From: JAJDXW01 sp965202895
Lineage (GTDB): Bacteria; Pseudomonadota; Gammaproteobacteria; HK1
Assembly (NCBI GenBank): GCA_965202895.1
Contig: OZ241901.1
Coordinates: forward strand, 4,774,001-4,838,000
DNA: 64,000 nucleotides
Direction: 5' to 3'
Positions 36,293 through 44,307 of this stretch are shown here, one piece after another (position 1 is the stretch's first letter; the number at the start of each line of letters is the position of its first letter). The translations under genes were made by a program, and so were the position numbers. Under the pieces are notes generated by a model that worked only from the letters and a program-made list of their open reading frames with translations, searched no databases and was not told the DNA's origin.

Positions 36293-36558
36293 GAGGCATG
36301 TGCGCGGTGGGGTTTTCGCCGGGCACGCCTCTCGCGAACGCTCTTGGGCACGGCGTCCTGGGAACGGCGTGTCTTCCAGACGCGCCGTTCCCAGGACGCC
36401 GTGCCCGCGCAAGTGGCTCCGTGGGGTGAAATCCGCCAGCAACCCTCTCGAACCGAACCCAAACCACGGAAGAACGCCGTCTCCGTGGGGGTAAAAAATA
36501 TCTCGACCCCCTCTCTACACCCTATATATCAATAGCCTGCGAACAGCGCCCGGGGCTC
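36293..36558 (-). repeat. Dispersed tripartite palindromic repeat, copy C (short core)
   Basis: Minus-strand copy: module 3 first (GAGGCATGTGCGCGG...), then a compact 61-bp core at 36346-36406, then module 1 ending CAGCGCCCGGGGCTC. The core is two perfect 24-base arms (starting GGGCACGGCGTCCTGGG) around TGTCTTCCAGACG, whose GTCT/AGAC also pair. Lacks the longer inner arms found in copies B and E. Confidence 0.87.
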
Positions 36559-36664
36559 AGCGAGGAACGGCGACGCCGGAGCCGGCAGCACTTGCCCGGC
36601 GTACGGGACGCGCACGCCGGGCGGCGCCGGCACGCTGGGCGGGGCCTGTGCTACGCTCCCGGCG

Positions 36665-36919
36665 TTGCCGTCAGGGAGACCCCGCACGGACGTCGTCCCC
36701 CTCGTCGGCATCATCGGTGCGATCGCCGGTATGGGGTTCGCTCTCCATCGCCTCATCGCACGGGACGTCGCCGCGATGCGCGCCGACATCCGTTCCGGCA
36801 TCGGCGGGCTCCGGGCCGACGTCACCAACCTTCGCGAGCGCATGGCGCGGCTCGAAGGGTTGTTCGAGGGGTTCGCCCGGGCCGCCCCGCCCGAAGTGCG
36901 GACGGTCGCAGCCGACTGA
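36665..36919 (+). CDS. Small single-pass membrane/coiled-coil protein
   Basis: 84 residues from TTG 36665. One membrane helix (VVPLVGIIGAIAGMGFALHRLIA) is followed by an amphipathic coiled coil, RADIRSGIGGLRADVTNLRERMARLEGLFEGF. Layout is the same as the 35082 protein but without tandem repeats. No function known; no clear ribosome site, so it may be weakly expressed. Confidence 0.45.
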   Translation: MPSGRPRTDVVPLVGIIGAIAGMGFALHRLIARDVAAMRADIRSGIGGLRADVTNLRERMARLEGLFEGFARAAPPEVRTVAAD

Positions 36920-36928
36920 GCCCCCGCC

Positions 36929-37156
36929 CCCGGTGTGCCCGTAGCGCGGCACTGGCGCGAAGCCGCCGCGCGACCGCCCCGTCACCTTCGCCAGGTAGCG
37001 CCGCACCAGTGCCTTGTCGCTCCGGGCGAGTCCGCGGTAGCCGAACCTCCCCAAGGTCCGAGCGATGAGCTCGTACGTGCTCCGGCGGCCCGCGCCGGCG
37101 AAGTCCACCGCTTCGTTGCCTTCCACGAACGCTCGAACCTGTTCCAGCGTCGACAC
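36929..37156 (-). pseudogene. Integrase-type transposase, N-terminal fragment
   Basis: The first 76 residues, MSTLEQVRAFVEGNEAVDFA... with YELIARTLGRFGYRGLARSD and KALVRRYLAKVTGRSRGG, match the N-terminal DNA-binding region of a common proteobacterial integrase-core transposase as I remember it. The catalytic DDE domain is missing: downstream sequence is the antisense of the small protein at 36665. Direct repeats upstream at 37210-37266 look like that element's end. Confidence 0.6.
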
Positions 37157-37209
37157 TCGCTCGGTCTGCTCCGGTCACGATCATCCTCGATGATCCCGGC
37201 TCACGCCCC

Positions 37210-37266
37210 TTCAGGCTCACCTCTCGTTGGAATCCGTCCCTCCGTTCAGGCTCATGTCTCGTTGGA
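37210..37266 (-). mobile_element. Transposon end with subterminal direct repeats
   Basis: Two 22-bp copies, TTCAGGCTCACCTCTCGTTGGA at 37210 and the same with TG for CC at 37245, 35 bases apart (each quoted here only to show the two-base difference). They lie just upstream of the truncated transposase and resemble the paired repeats at 33505-33547 in layout, not sequence. Confidence 0.5.
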
Positions 37267-37277
37267 CAAGGCGCTCG

Positions 37278-37306
37278 TTGAAAGGGCCGGAGGGGTTCGC
37301 GATAAT
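37278..37306 (+). promoter_or_regulatory. Sigma70-type promoter for the hpn genes
   Basis: TTGAAA at 37278-37283 and GATAAT at 37301-37306 are separated by exactly 17 bases, close to the consensus at both hexamers. It is 49 bases before the hpnC ATG and starts only 12 bases beyond the transposon-end repeats. Confidence 0.65.
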
Positions 37307-37354
37307 CTCGGGCCACGCTCAGGGGTGACGAATCCGTTCGTCGGCGGGTTTGCG

Positions 37355-38278
37355 ATGGACGAGACTGTTGCGGTGGAGACCCCGTCCGGCAAGTCGGCGG
37401 CGGACGAGAACTTTCCGGTCGGGTCGTGGCTGCTGCCGGCGCACCGGCGGCCGCACGTCGCGGCCTTCTACGCCTGTGCGCGGGCGATGGACGACGTCGC
37501 CGACGACCCCGAGCTGAGAGCGGACGACAAGATCGAGCGTCTGGACGGCTTCGTCAGGGCCGTGAGCGGCGGCGAGAGGGTCGGCCCGGCATTCCGCAAG
37601 GCGCACGTTCTCCGCCGCAGCCTGGCCGAAACCCGGGTGACGCATCGCCACGTCGTGGATCTGGCCCGGGCCTTCAGGCAGGACGCGACGAAGCTCCGCT
37701 ATGACGACTGGGACGATCTGATGGGGTACTGCAACCTCTCCGCGGCTCCGGTCGGCCGCTACCTCGTCGACCTGCACGGGGAGGCGGCCGCGGCGTATCC
37801 CGCATCCGATGCCCTCTGCAACGCCCTGCAGGTGCTCAACCACCTGCAGGATTGCGGGGATGACTACCGCCTGCTCGATCGCGTCTACCTGCCCCGGAGC
37901 TGGATGGCGGAGGCGGGTATCGGTGTCGAGGTGCTCGGCGGCCATCGGACGCCGGCCGCGCTGCGGCAAGTGCTGGACCGCGGTCTCGATGCGGCCGACG
38001 GCTTGCTGGCCCTCGCCGAGCGCCTGCCGGGCGAGCTTCGCGATACCCGTTTCGCCATGGAGGCAGCCGCCATCGTCGCCATCGCCGGGAAGCTCGGCCG
38101 CGAGCTCCGGCGTCGGGACCCGCTGGCGGAGCGGGTGGTGCTGACGAAGCCGCAATTCGCGGCCTGCTGCGCCCGTGGAATCGGCCGGCTCCTGCTCCGA
38201 AGGGGCCTTCGGCGGCGCTCTCCGGCCGCGGCGCCTCCCCCGCGCATCGATTCGACGCCCGGAGAGCAGGATGCGTGA
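37355..38278 (+). CDS. hpnC: Squalene synthesis protein HpnC (hydroxysqualene synthase)
   Basis: 307 residues from ATG 37355 (GTG 37325 also in frame). With HpnD and HpnE it converts farnesyl diphosphate to squalene for hopanoids. Squalene/phytoene-synthase fold motifs: HVAAFYACARAMDDVADDPEL with the first Asp-rich site, and QVLNHLQDCGDDYRLLDRVYLP with the second. The N-terminal SWLLPAHRRPHVAAFY and C-terminal LTKPQFAACCARGIGRLLLRR segments are typical of HpnC. First gene behind the promoter at 37278. Confidence 0.93.
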   Translation: MDETVAVETPSGKSAADENFPVGSWLLPAHRRPHVAAFYACARAMDDVADDPELRADDKIERLDGFVRAVSGGERVGPAFRKAHVLRRSLAETRVTHRHVVDLARAFRQDATKLRYDDWDDLMGYCNLSAAPVGRYLVDLHGEAAAAYPASDALCNALQVLNHLQDCGDDYRLLDRVYLPRSWMAEAGIGVEVLGGHRTPAALRQVLDRGLDAADGLLALAERLPGELRDTRFAMEAAAIVAIAGKLGRELRRRDPLAERVVLTKPQFAACCARGIGRLLLRRGLRRRSPAAAPPPRIDSTPGEQDA

Positions 38279-38324
38279 GCGCGGGGCGATTCGAGAAGCT
38301 GCCCACCGGGTGGCCGGGACCGTG

Positions 38325-38339
38325 CCCCCCCCCCCCCCC
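38325..38339 (+). repeat. 15-base poly-C tract between hpnC and hpnD
   Basis: An uninterrupted run of 15 C in the 227-base gap between two genes of the same pathway. Such tracts slip during replication and are also prone to read errors, so the length given may not be exact. Confidence 0.75.
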
Positions 38340-38505
38340 GCGTGAGCCCGGGCGCGATTGAAGCCGGGCTCCGCGAACCCCCGGCCGCATCGCGAGAACG
38401 GGGCTCGGCCTTGAAGAAGCGGTCTTGCCCGCACCCCTGCGCCATACCGGGGGTGGAAGGTCGTCCCGGGATGGCCGGGGAGCGCGCCGGAAGAGGTCGG
38501 ACAGG

Positions 38506-39393
38506 GTGAGCCCGGCGCTTCCTTCCGCGGCGTCCCGGACGAACCCGGACCCGCACGAGGTCGATCCCCGGGTACACGTGAACCGCGTCGTCGCCCGCTC
38601 GGGTACGTCCTTCCTGTGGGGGATGACGTTGCTGCCGGCGGAGCGGCGCCGGGCCATGCGCGCGATCTACGCCTTTTGCCGCGAGGTCGACGATGTCGCC
38701 GACGAGCCGGGGAAGGTCGCCGACAAGAGGCGGGCGCTCGCCTCCTGGCGGGAAGAGATCGGGCGGCTCTACGCGGGACGCCCGGAACGGCCGACGACGA
38801 GGGCGCTCCTCGAACCGGTGCACCGCTTCGATCTGCCCCGAGGGGAGTTTCTCGCCATCATCGACGGCATGGAGATCGACGCGGCTCCCGCGGTGCGGAT
38901 GCGGGGGCTGGACGAGCTGCTCGACTATTGCCGCAAGGTGGCCGGATCGGTGGGCGTGCTGTCCGTCCACACCTTCGGCGTGCCCCGGCACCCGGGGCCC
39001 CGGATCGCCGAGACGCTCGGGAACGCGCTCCAGTTGACCAACATCCTGCGCGACCTCGAGGAGGACGCCGCGCGGCAGCGCCTGTACGTGCCTCGGGACG
39101 TGCTCGACCGGCACGGGGTCCGGGCGACCTCGCCGGACGCGGTGTTCGTTCATCCCGGCTTCGCCGGGGCCTGCGAGGAGCTCGCCGCGATCGCCCGCGG
39201 CTACTACTCCGAAGCCGACCGGCTGCTGAAGGAGCTCGGATGGCGGAGGATGCGTCCGGCCGTCCTCATGATGGCGGTCTATCGAGAGACCCTCGACCGC
39301 CTGGAGGAACGGGGCTGGCAGCGGGTCCGCGGCCCGATCCGGCTCACGCACGCGCGAAAGCTCCGGATCGGCCTGCGGTACGGATTTCTCTGA
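38506..39393 (+). CDS. hpnD: Presqualene diphosphate synthase HpnD
   Basis: 295 residues from GTG 38506, which follows GAGGTCGG. Makes presqualene diphosphate from two farnesyl diphosphates. Motifs: SGTSFLWGMTLLPAERRRAMRAIYAFCREVDDVADEPGK (first Asp-rich site), YCRKVAGSVGVLSVHTFG, and LGNALQLTNILRDLEEDAARQRLYVP (second). Length and motif spacing fit HpnD better than phytoene synthase. The hpnE start lies 12 bases after its stop. Confidence 0.94.
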   Translation: MSPALPSAASRTNPDPHEVDPRVHVNRVVARSGTSFLWGMTLLPAERRRAMRAIYAFCREVDDVADEPGKVADKRRALASWREEIGRLYAGRPERPTTRALLEPVHRFDLPRGEFLAIIDGMEIDAAPAVRMRGLDELLDYCRKVAGSVGVLSVHTFGVPRHPGPRIAETLGNALQLTNILRDLEEDAARQRLYVPRDVLDRHGVRATSPDAVFVHPGFAGACEELAAIARGYYSEADRLLKELGWRRMRPAVLMMAVYRETLDRLEERGWQRVRGPIRLTHARKLRIGLRYGFL

Positions 39394-39405
39394 CCCCCGG
39401 TCTTC

Positions 39406-40665
39406 GTGTCCCGAACCCACGTCGTCGGCGCCGGTCTCGCCGGTCTTGCCGCCGCGGTGTCGCTGGTGCGCGCGGGGCGGCCCGTCGTCCTCCATGAGGC
39501 CGGGGGCCGGGCGGGCGGGCGCAGCCGCTCGTATCCCGACGCGAAGCTCGATCGCCTGATCGACAACGGCAACCATCTGTTGCTGAGCGGCAACCGGTCC
39601 GCCATGCGCTACCTCGCGGAGGTCGAGGCCGTCGATCCGCTGGTCGGTCCCGCCTCGGCCTGCTTTCCGTTTCTCGACGTCCGCACCGGCCTGCGATGGA
39701 GCCTGCGGCCCGGCCGCGGATGGCTGCCGTGGTGGCTCCTGCGTCCCGAGCGGCGGGTTCCCGGCACGAGGGTTCGAAGCTATCTCCACTCCGGCCTGCG
39801 AATCGCACTGGCCGGACCCGGCCGCACGGTGACCGACTGCGTCGGGGACCGCGGGGTGCTGTTCGAGCGGTTCTGGGAGCCTCTCGCCGTCGCGGCGCTG
39901 AACACGCCGGCCGGCTCCGGCGCGTCCCGCCTGCTGTGGCCCGTGCTGCGCGAGACGTTCGCCAGGGGAGAAGCGGCCTGCCGGCCCCGGATCGCGAGAT
40001 GCGGGCTCTCCCCCGCGTTCGTGGACCCGGCCCTGGAGCTCCTGGGCCGGCGAGGGGCGGTGGTGCGGTTCGGTCGGCGGCTGCGCGGGATCGCCTTTGC
40101 GGGCCTCTCCGCCACCCACCTCGACTTCGGCTCCGAGAGTGTCGCGTTGCAGGAAGGGGAGAGCGTGATCCTGGCCGTGCCGCCGGCCGCGGCGGCCGCC
40201 CTCGTGCCGTCCCTCACCGTGCCGCGGGAGAGCAGCACCATCGTCAACGCCCACTTCCGCCTCTCCGAACCCGCCCGTCTCCCGGCCGACACGCCGTTTC
40301 TCGGGCTGATCGGAGGGACCGCGCAGTGGCTCTTCGTGCGCGGGGACGTGGCCTCGATCACGGTGAGCGCGGCCGGGGCGCTCGCCGCCGAGCCGGCCGA
40401 GGCGATCGCCGGCAAGACCTGGAAAGACGCCGCCGCGGCCCTCGGTCTCGACCGGGAGGTCCTCCCCCCCCCGTATCGGATCGTCAAGGAGAGGCGCGCC
40501 ACCTTCGCACAGACCCCCGCGGAAGTCCGCCGCCGCCCGAAGACGCGCTGCGGGTTCGCCAACGTGTACCTGGCCGGAGACTGGATCGACACGGGTCTGC
40601 CCGCGACCATCGAAGGCGCCGTTCGCTCGGGCCACATGGCCGCGCGCGCGGTGACCGGAGGGTGA
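39406..40665 (+). CDS. hpnE: Hydroxysqualene dehydroxylase HpnE
   Basis: 419-residue FAD amine-oxidase-fold enzyme completing squalene synthesis. GTG 39406 gives VVGAGLAGLAAAVSLVRAGRPVVLHEAGGRAGGRSRSY, the FAD dinucleotide motif. Then DNGNHLLLSGNRSAMRYL and FWEPLAVAALNTPAGSGASRLLWPVLRE, both HpnE-specific. The C-terminal FAD segment is NVYLAGDWIDTGLPATIEGAVRSG. Carotenoid desaturases are related, but the hpnC-hpnD-hpnE order settles it. Confidence 0.94.
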   Translation: MSRTHVVGAGLAGLAAAVSLVRAGRPVVLHEAGGRAGGRSRSYPDAKLDRLIDNGNHLLLSGNRSAMRYLAEVEAVDPLVGPASACFPFLDVRTGLRWSLRPGRGWLPWWLLRPERRVPGTRVRSYLHSGLRIALAGPGRTVTDCVGDRGVLFERFWEPLAVAALNTPAGSGASRLLWPVLRETFARGEAACRPRIARCGLSPAFVDPALELLGRRGAVVRFGRRLRGIAFAGLSATHLDFGSESVALQEGESVILAVPPAAAAALVPSLTVPRESSTIVNAHFRLSEPARLPADTPFLGLIGGTAQWLFVRGDVASITVSAAGALAAEPAEAIAGKTWKDAAAALGLDREVLPPPYRIVKERRATFAQTPAEVRRRPKTRCGFANVYLAGDWIDTGLPATIEGAVRSGHMAARAVTGG

Positions 40666-40783
40666 CGGGGGGCGCGCGAAAGGCCGGCGGATGCGCTCCG
40701 CCGCACCATGGTCGAAGGCGTTCGGGCGCAGATGCGGTACAGTACGGCGCGGTCGGCCGCATGGTGTGCGGAGGGGTCATCAG

Positions 40784-41740
40784 GTGACGAAACGAGCCCT
40801 GCAAATCCTCCTGGCGCAACCGAGGGGATTCTGCGCCGGGGTGGTGAGAGCGGTCGATATCGTCGACCGGGCGCTGCGGATCCACGGGGCACCGGTCTAC
40901 GTGCGCCACGAGATCGTCCACAACCGGCGCGTCGTCGACGGTCTGCGTGCGAAGGGGGCCCGCTTCGTGGAAGAGGTCGAGGACATCCCGGAGGGCGCCG
41001 TCGCCGTATTCAGCGCCCACGGCGTGGCCCGGAAGGTGGTGGACGAAGCCGGCGTTCGCGGGTTGCGGGCGATCGATGCGACCTGCCCGCTGGTGAGCAA
41101 GGTGCACAACGAAGCGAGGCGTTCCGCGCGGAGCGGCCACGAGGTGGTCCTCATCGGACACCCCGGCCACCCGGAGGTGGAAGGTACGATGGGGCAGGTG
41201 CCGGGAAAAGTCCACCTGGTATCGGATCAGGCCGACGTGGCGACCCTCGACCCCGCCGATCCGGAGAAGCTGGCCTACGTGACCCAGACGACCCTCAGCG
41301 TCGACGACACCCGCGAGATCATCGCGGCGCTCAAGAAACGCTTTCCCGGCATCAGGGGGCCCGATCTGAAGGACATCTGCTACGCCACTCAGAATCGGCA
41401 GACCGCGGTGCAGCGGCTCGCGGACCGTTCCGACGCGATCCTGGTGCTCGGCGCCGACTACAGCTCGAACTCGAACCGGCTCCGCGAGATCAGCGAGGAG
41501 GCCGGAACCGACAGCTACCTGATCCCGGATGCCGGGAGCCTGGACCCGGCCTGGCTGGATGGAGTGCGGACGGTAGGGATCACCGCGGGCGCGTCGGCGC
41601 CGGAAGAGCTCGTCCAGGAGCTGATTACCCGTCTCGGGAGTCTGTTCGACGTGACCGTGACCGAGCTCGACGGCATCGAGGAGAACGTCTCCTTCCGGCT
41701 GCCGCGCGAGCTGGCCGATGCCGGGGAACGGGTAGCCTGA
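40784..41740 (+). CDS. ispH: 4-hydroxy-3-methylbut-2-enyl diphosphate reductase IspH
   Basis: 318 residues from GTG 40784 (GAGG nine bases before). Last step of the MEP pathway, giving IPP and DMAPP through an iron-sulfur cluster. The three cluster Cys are in LAQPRGFCAGVVRAVDIV, AIDATCPLVSKVH and LKDICYATQNRQ; active-site residues sit in FSAHGVARKV and GHPGHPEVEGTMGQ. It follows hpnE by about 120 bases, placing isoprenoid precursor supply next to squalene synthesis. Confidence 0.96.
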   Translation: MTKRALQILLAQPRGFCAGVVRAVDIVDRALRIHGAPVYVRHEIVHNRRVVDGLRAKGARFVEEVEDIPEGAVAVFSAHGVARKVVDEAGVRGLRAIDATCPLVSKVHNEARRSARSGHEVVLIGHPGHPEVEGTMGQVPGKVHLVSDQADVATLDPADPEKLAYVTQTTLSVDDTREIIAALKKRFPGIRGPDLKDICYATQNRQTAVQRLADRSDAILVLGADYSSNSNRLREISEEAGTDSYLIPDAGSLDPAWLDGVRTVGITAGASAPEELVQELITRLGSLFDVTVTELDGIEENVSFRLPRELADAGERVA

Positions 41741-41923
41741 GCCGCGATATCGGCTGCCGACGCCTTGCGCGGCGGGGCGCAAGGTGCGGCAGGCAGGCCG
41801 CTGCACACCCCGGTTCCTCCCACCGCGGGCCTGCCGCCGCGGGCGCCGGGGTCCGCCGGCCGGCGGATCGGAAGGGGATGCGGGATAGAATACGTCCCTG
41901 CCTCCGTACCCTGGAGTGAACCG

Positions 41924-42220
41924 ATGAACGACGATACCCGGACCACGCTCGAAGCCGCCGCGTTCCGGACGCTGGTGGCGCACCTGCGCGAGCGGACGGA
42001 CGTACAGAACATCGACCTGATGAACCTGGCGGGCTTCTGCCGCAATTGCCTCTCGAAGTGGTACCGGGCGGCAGCCGAGGAGCGGGGCGTCGACATGGAC
42101 TACGACGAGGCGCGCGAGATCGTGTACGGCATGCCCTACCCGGAGTGGAAGGCCCGGCACCAGACCGAAGCGACACCGGAACAGCGTGCGGCCTGGGAGG
42201 CCAGCCACTCGGGTCGTTGA
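41924..42220 (+). CDS. DUF1244 family protein
   Basis: 98 residues from ATG 41924 with GGAG upstream. It matches the small DUF1244 family of proteobacteria: EAAAFRTLVAHLRERTDVQNIDLMNLAGFCRNCLSKWYRAAAEE and DYDEAREIVYGMPYPEWKARHQTEAT. The CRNC cysteine pair is characteristic. Function is not established. A TAGAAT sequence 33 bases upstream may be a -10 element. Confidence 0.9.
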   Translation: MNDDTRTTLEAAAFRTLVAHLRERTDVQNIDLMNLAGFCRNCLSKWYRAAAEERGVDMDYDEAREIVYGMPYPEWKARHQTEATPEQRAAWEASHSGR

Positions 42221-42277
42221 CCGATGCCGGCGCCCTCGGCTCGCAACGGTCCGCGCGGAGCCGGGCCCGGCGCCTGA

Positions 42278-43390
42278 ATGAGCCTGGCCGATCTCCCATT
42301 GCCGCTCTCGCCCGAGCCGTGGGTGTGGCAGGCGTTCGTCGTCGTATTCCTCACCCTGGTGGCGAGCTACGCGGCACGAAGGGTCCTGCTCGCATGGGGC
42401 CGGCGTTTCGAACGCACGTCCACCCCGTGGGACGATGCCCTCGTGGACTCCCTCCGCCGCCCGCTCCGGGTCCTCATCTGGGTGGTCGGCATCGCCTTCG
42501 CGGCGAATCTGGCCCCCGCCGCCGGAGAGGGGACGATCTTCGAGGCGGTCGGCGTGGTCCGCGACGTGGGTGTGGTGGCCTGTATCACGTGGTTTCTCGT
42601 GCGCTTCGTCGGGCGGGCGGAGGAGAACCTCCTCACCCGCGAAACGAAGGGGGAAACGGGGCCGGATCGAGCCACCCTCGATGCCCTCGCCAAGCTGCTG
42701 CGGGCGTCGATCGTCATCACCGCGGCCCTCGTCGTGATGCAGACCCTCGGGTTCAGCATCTCCGGGGTGCTGGCCTTCGGCGGGATCGGCGGGATCGCGG
42801 TCGGGTTCGCGGCCCGCGACATGCTGGCGAACTTCTTCGGCGCGCTCATGATCTATCTCGACCGGCCCTTCTCGGTGGGCGAGACCATCCGGTCGCCCGA
42901 TCGCGAGATCATGGGCGCCGTCGAGCGGATCGGATGGCGCCTCACCTGCATCCGCACCTTCGAGAACCGGCCCCTCTACGTTCCCAACTCGGTCTTCTCG
43001 ACCATCGCGATCGAGAACATGACCCGGATGCGCAACCGCCGGATCCACGAGACGATCGGGGTGCGCTACGACGACGCGAGCCGGGTGCGGCCGATCGTGG
43101 ACGAGGTGCGGAGAATGCTCGAGTCGCATCCCGGGATCGACCCCGACGAATTCCTGATGGTGAACTTCGACTCGTTCGCCCCGTCCTCGCTCGACTTCTT
43201 CATCTACGCGTTCACCCGGACCAGGGCGTGGGACGAGTACCATGCGGTCAAGCAGGACGTACTGTTCAAGGTGAACGACGTCATCGAGCGCCACGGGGCG
43301 GAGATCGCGTTCCCGACCAGGACCGTCCACCTCGCCGGAAGCCCGGGGCCGCCGGGCGGCGAGCCGCCCGCGGCAGGGGAGCGGGAATAG
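42278..43390 (+). CDS. MscS-family mechanosensitive ion channel
   Basis: 370-residue inner-membrane channel that relieves turgor. Four N-terminal hydrophobic segments precede the pore helix and beta domain: MQTLGFSISGVLAFGGIGGIAVGFAARDMLANFFGALMIYLDRPFSVGETI. The cytoplasmic cage follows (RTFENRPLYVPNSVFSTIAIENMTRMRNRRI). The Gly/Ala-packed pore-helix pattern is preserved. Slightly larger than E. coli MscS because of one extra helix. No osmotic regulators nearby. Confidence 0.93.
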   Translation: MSLADLPLPLSPEPWVWQAFVVVFLTLVASYAARRVLLAWGRRFERTSTPWDDALVDSLRRPLRVLIWVVGIAFAANLAPAAGEGTIFEAVGVVRDVGVVACITWFLVRFVGRAEENLLTRETKGETGPDRATLDALAKLLRASIVITAALVVMQTLGFSISGVLAFGGIGGIAVGFAARDMLANFFGALMIYLDRPFSVGETIRSPDREIMGAVERIGWRLTCIRTFENRPLYVPNSVFSTIAIENMTRMRNRRIHETIGVRYDDASRVRPIVDEVRRMLESHPGIDPDEFLMVNFDSFAPSSLDFFIYAFTRTRAWDEYHAVKQDVLFKVNDVIERHGAEIAFPTRTVHLAGSPGPPGGEPPAAGERE

Positions 43391-43399
43391 GGCCCGTAA

Positions 43400-44143
43400 T
43401 CAGGCGGCGCGGGCGGCCGCCTCGATCCGATCGATGACCGGGGGCAACTCGCTCAGGCAGGCGATCTCTCCGTCCGCTTCGTCCGCTCCCTCCGGGAGGG
43501 GCGCTCCCGCCCGGTTGACCCAGACGGTGTGCCAGCCGAGCCGCTTCGCCCCCGCCACATCGTTCTCCAGGTGGTCGCCGACGTGCACGATCTGGTCCGG
43601 CCGCAGGCGGGTCCGGCGCATCGCCTCCTCGAACATCGCGGGCTCGGGCTTGCTCGACCCGACCTCGCCGGCCTGGATCGCGAAGTGGAACAGCGGGCCG
43701 ATGTCGAGCCGGCGCACGTCGGCGTTGCCGTTGGTGAGGGCGCCGATCACGTAGCGCCGGCGGAGGGTCCGCAGCACCTCCACCGCGTGCTCGTAGTACT
43801 CGATGGCGTGCCGGGAGGAGAGGAACGCCTCGAACCCGGCGCGGGCGAGACGTTCCGCCTCCCTCGTTTCGTAGCCGGTCCCGAGGAGCGCGGTCTTCAG
43901 CACCTGCACCCGGAGCTCGCTCACGTCGTGCCGGAGGTGCGGGGCCTTTGCGACGATCGCGGTCCGGACCTCGAACAGCGCGGCGCGGTCGTAGCGCCTC
44001 GCCATGTCCGGGCAGTTCGTGTCGAGCCAGACCCGAAGGTCCCGCTCCGCACGCTCGATCGCGGGCTCGACGTCCCACAACGTGTCGTCGAGATCGAAGG
44101 TGACCGCGCGGATCGGTCCCGGATGGATGCGGTCGGCGGCCAT
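43400..44143 (-). CDS. HAD superfamily hydrolase (subfamily IA)
   Basis: 247-residue phosphatase-like protein. All HAD motifs are visible: VTFDLDDTLWDVEPA with the nucleophilic Asp, IGALTNGNAD, the Lys in GSSKPEPAMFEEAM, and VHVGDHLENDVAGAKRLGW. A helical cap lies between motifs I and II. Ends convergently with the MscS gene, nine bases from its stop. Substrate unknown; pyrophosphatase/phosphoglycolate-like enzymes share this layout. Confidence 0.9.
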   Translation of the reverse strand: MAADRIHPGPIRAVTFDLDDTLWDVEPAIERAERDLRVWLDTNCPDMARRYDRAALFEVRTAIVAKAPHLRHDVSELRVQVLKTALLGTGYETREAERLARAGFEAFLSSRHAIEYYEHAVEVLRTLRRRYVIGALTNGNADVRRLDIGPLFHFAIQAGEVGSSKPEPAMFEEAMRRTRLRPDQIVHVGDHLENDVAGAKRLGWHTVWVNRAGAPLPEGADEADGEIACLSELPPVIDRIEAAARAA

Positions 44144-44153
44144 GTCCGGGGGA

Positions 44154-44160
44154 TTATAAT
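44154..44160. promoter_or_regulatory. Palindromic TATAAT box between HAD and argC genes
   Basis: GGATTATAATCG contains a consensus -10 on both strands. On minus it is so close to the HAD start (ATG 44143) that a transcript would be nearly leaderless. On plus it would serve argC. No good -35 is seen in either direction. Confidence 0.35.
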
Positions 44161-44307
44161 CGCCGCCCGTCCCTCCCGGGGGCGGCCGGCCCGGGGCGGC
44201 GCCTGATCCGGATCCCGCCCCCGGCGCCGCCCTTGCGCGCCCGTCTTCCGGCGCCGGGGGAGCGTTCCGGCCCGCTCCGACGCATGGAGCCCGAGGAGAT
44301 GAATCCG

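Noticed and set aside
34696..36558. Copies B and C as ends of a composite transposon
   Set aside because: No transposase inside and no target duplication found; inverted orientation alone is not enough.
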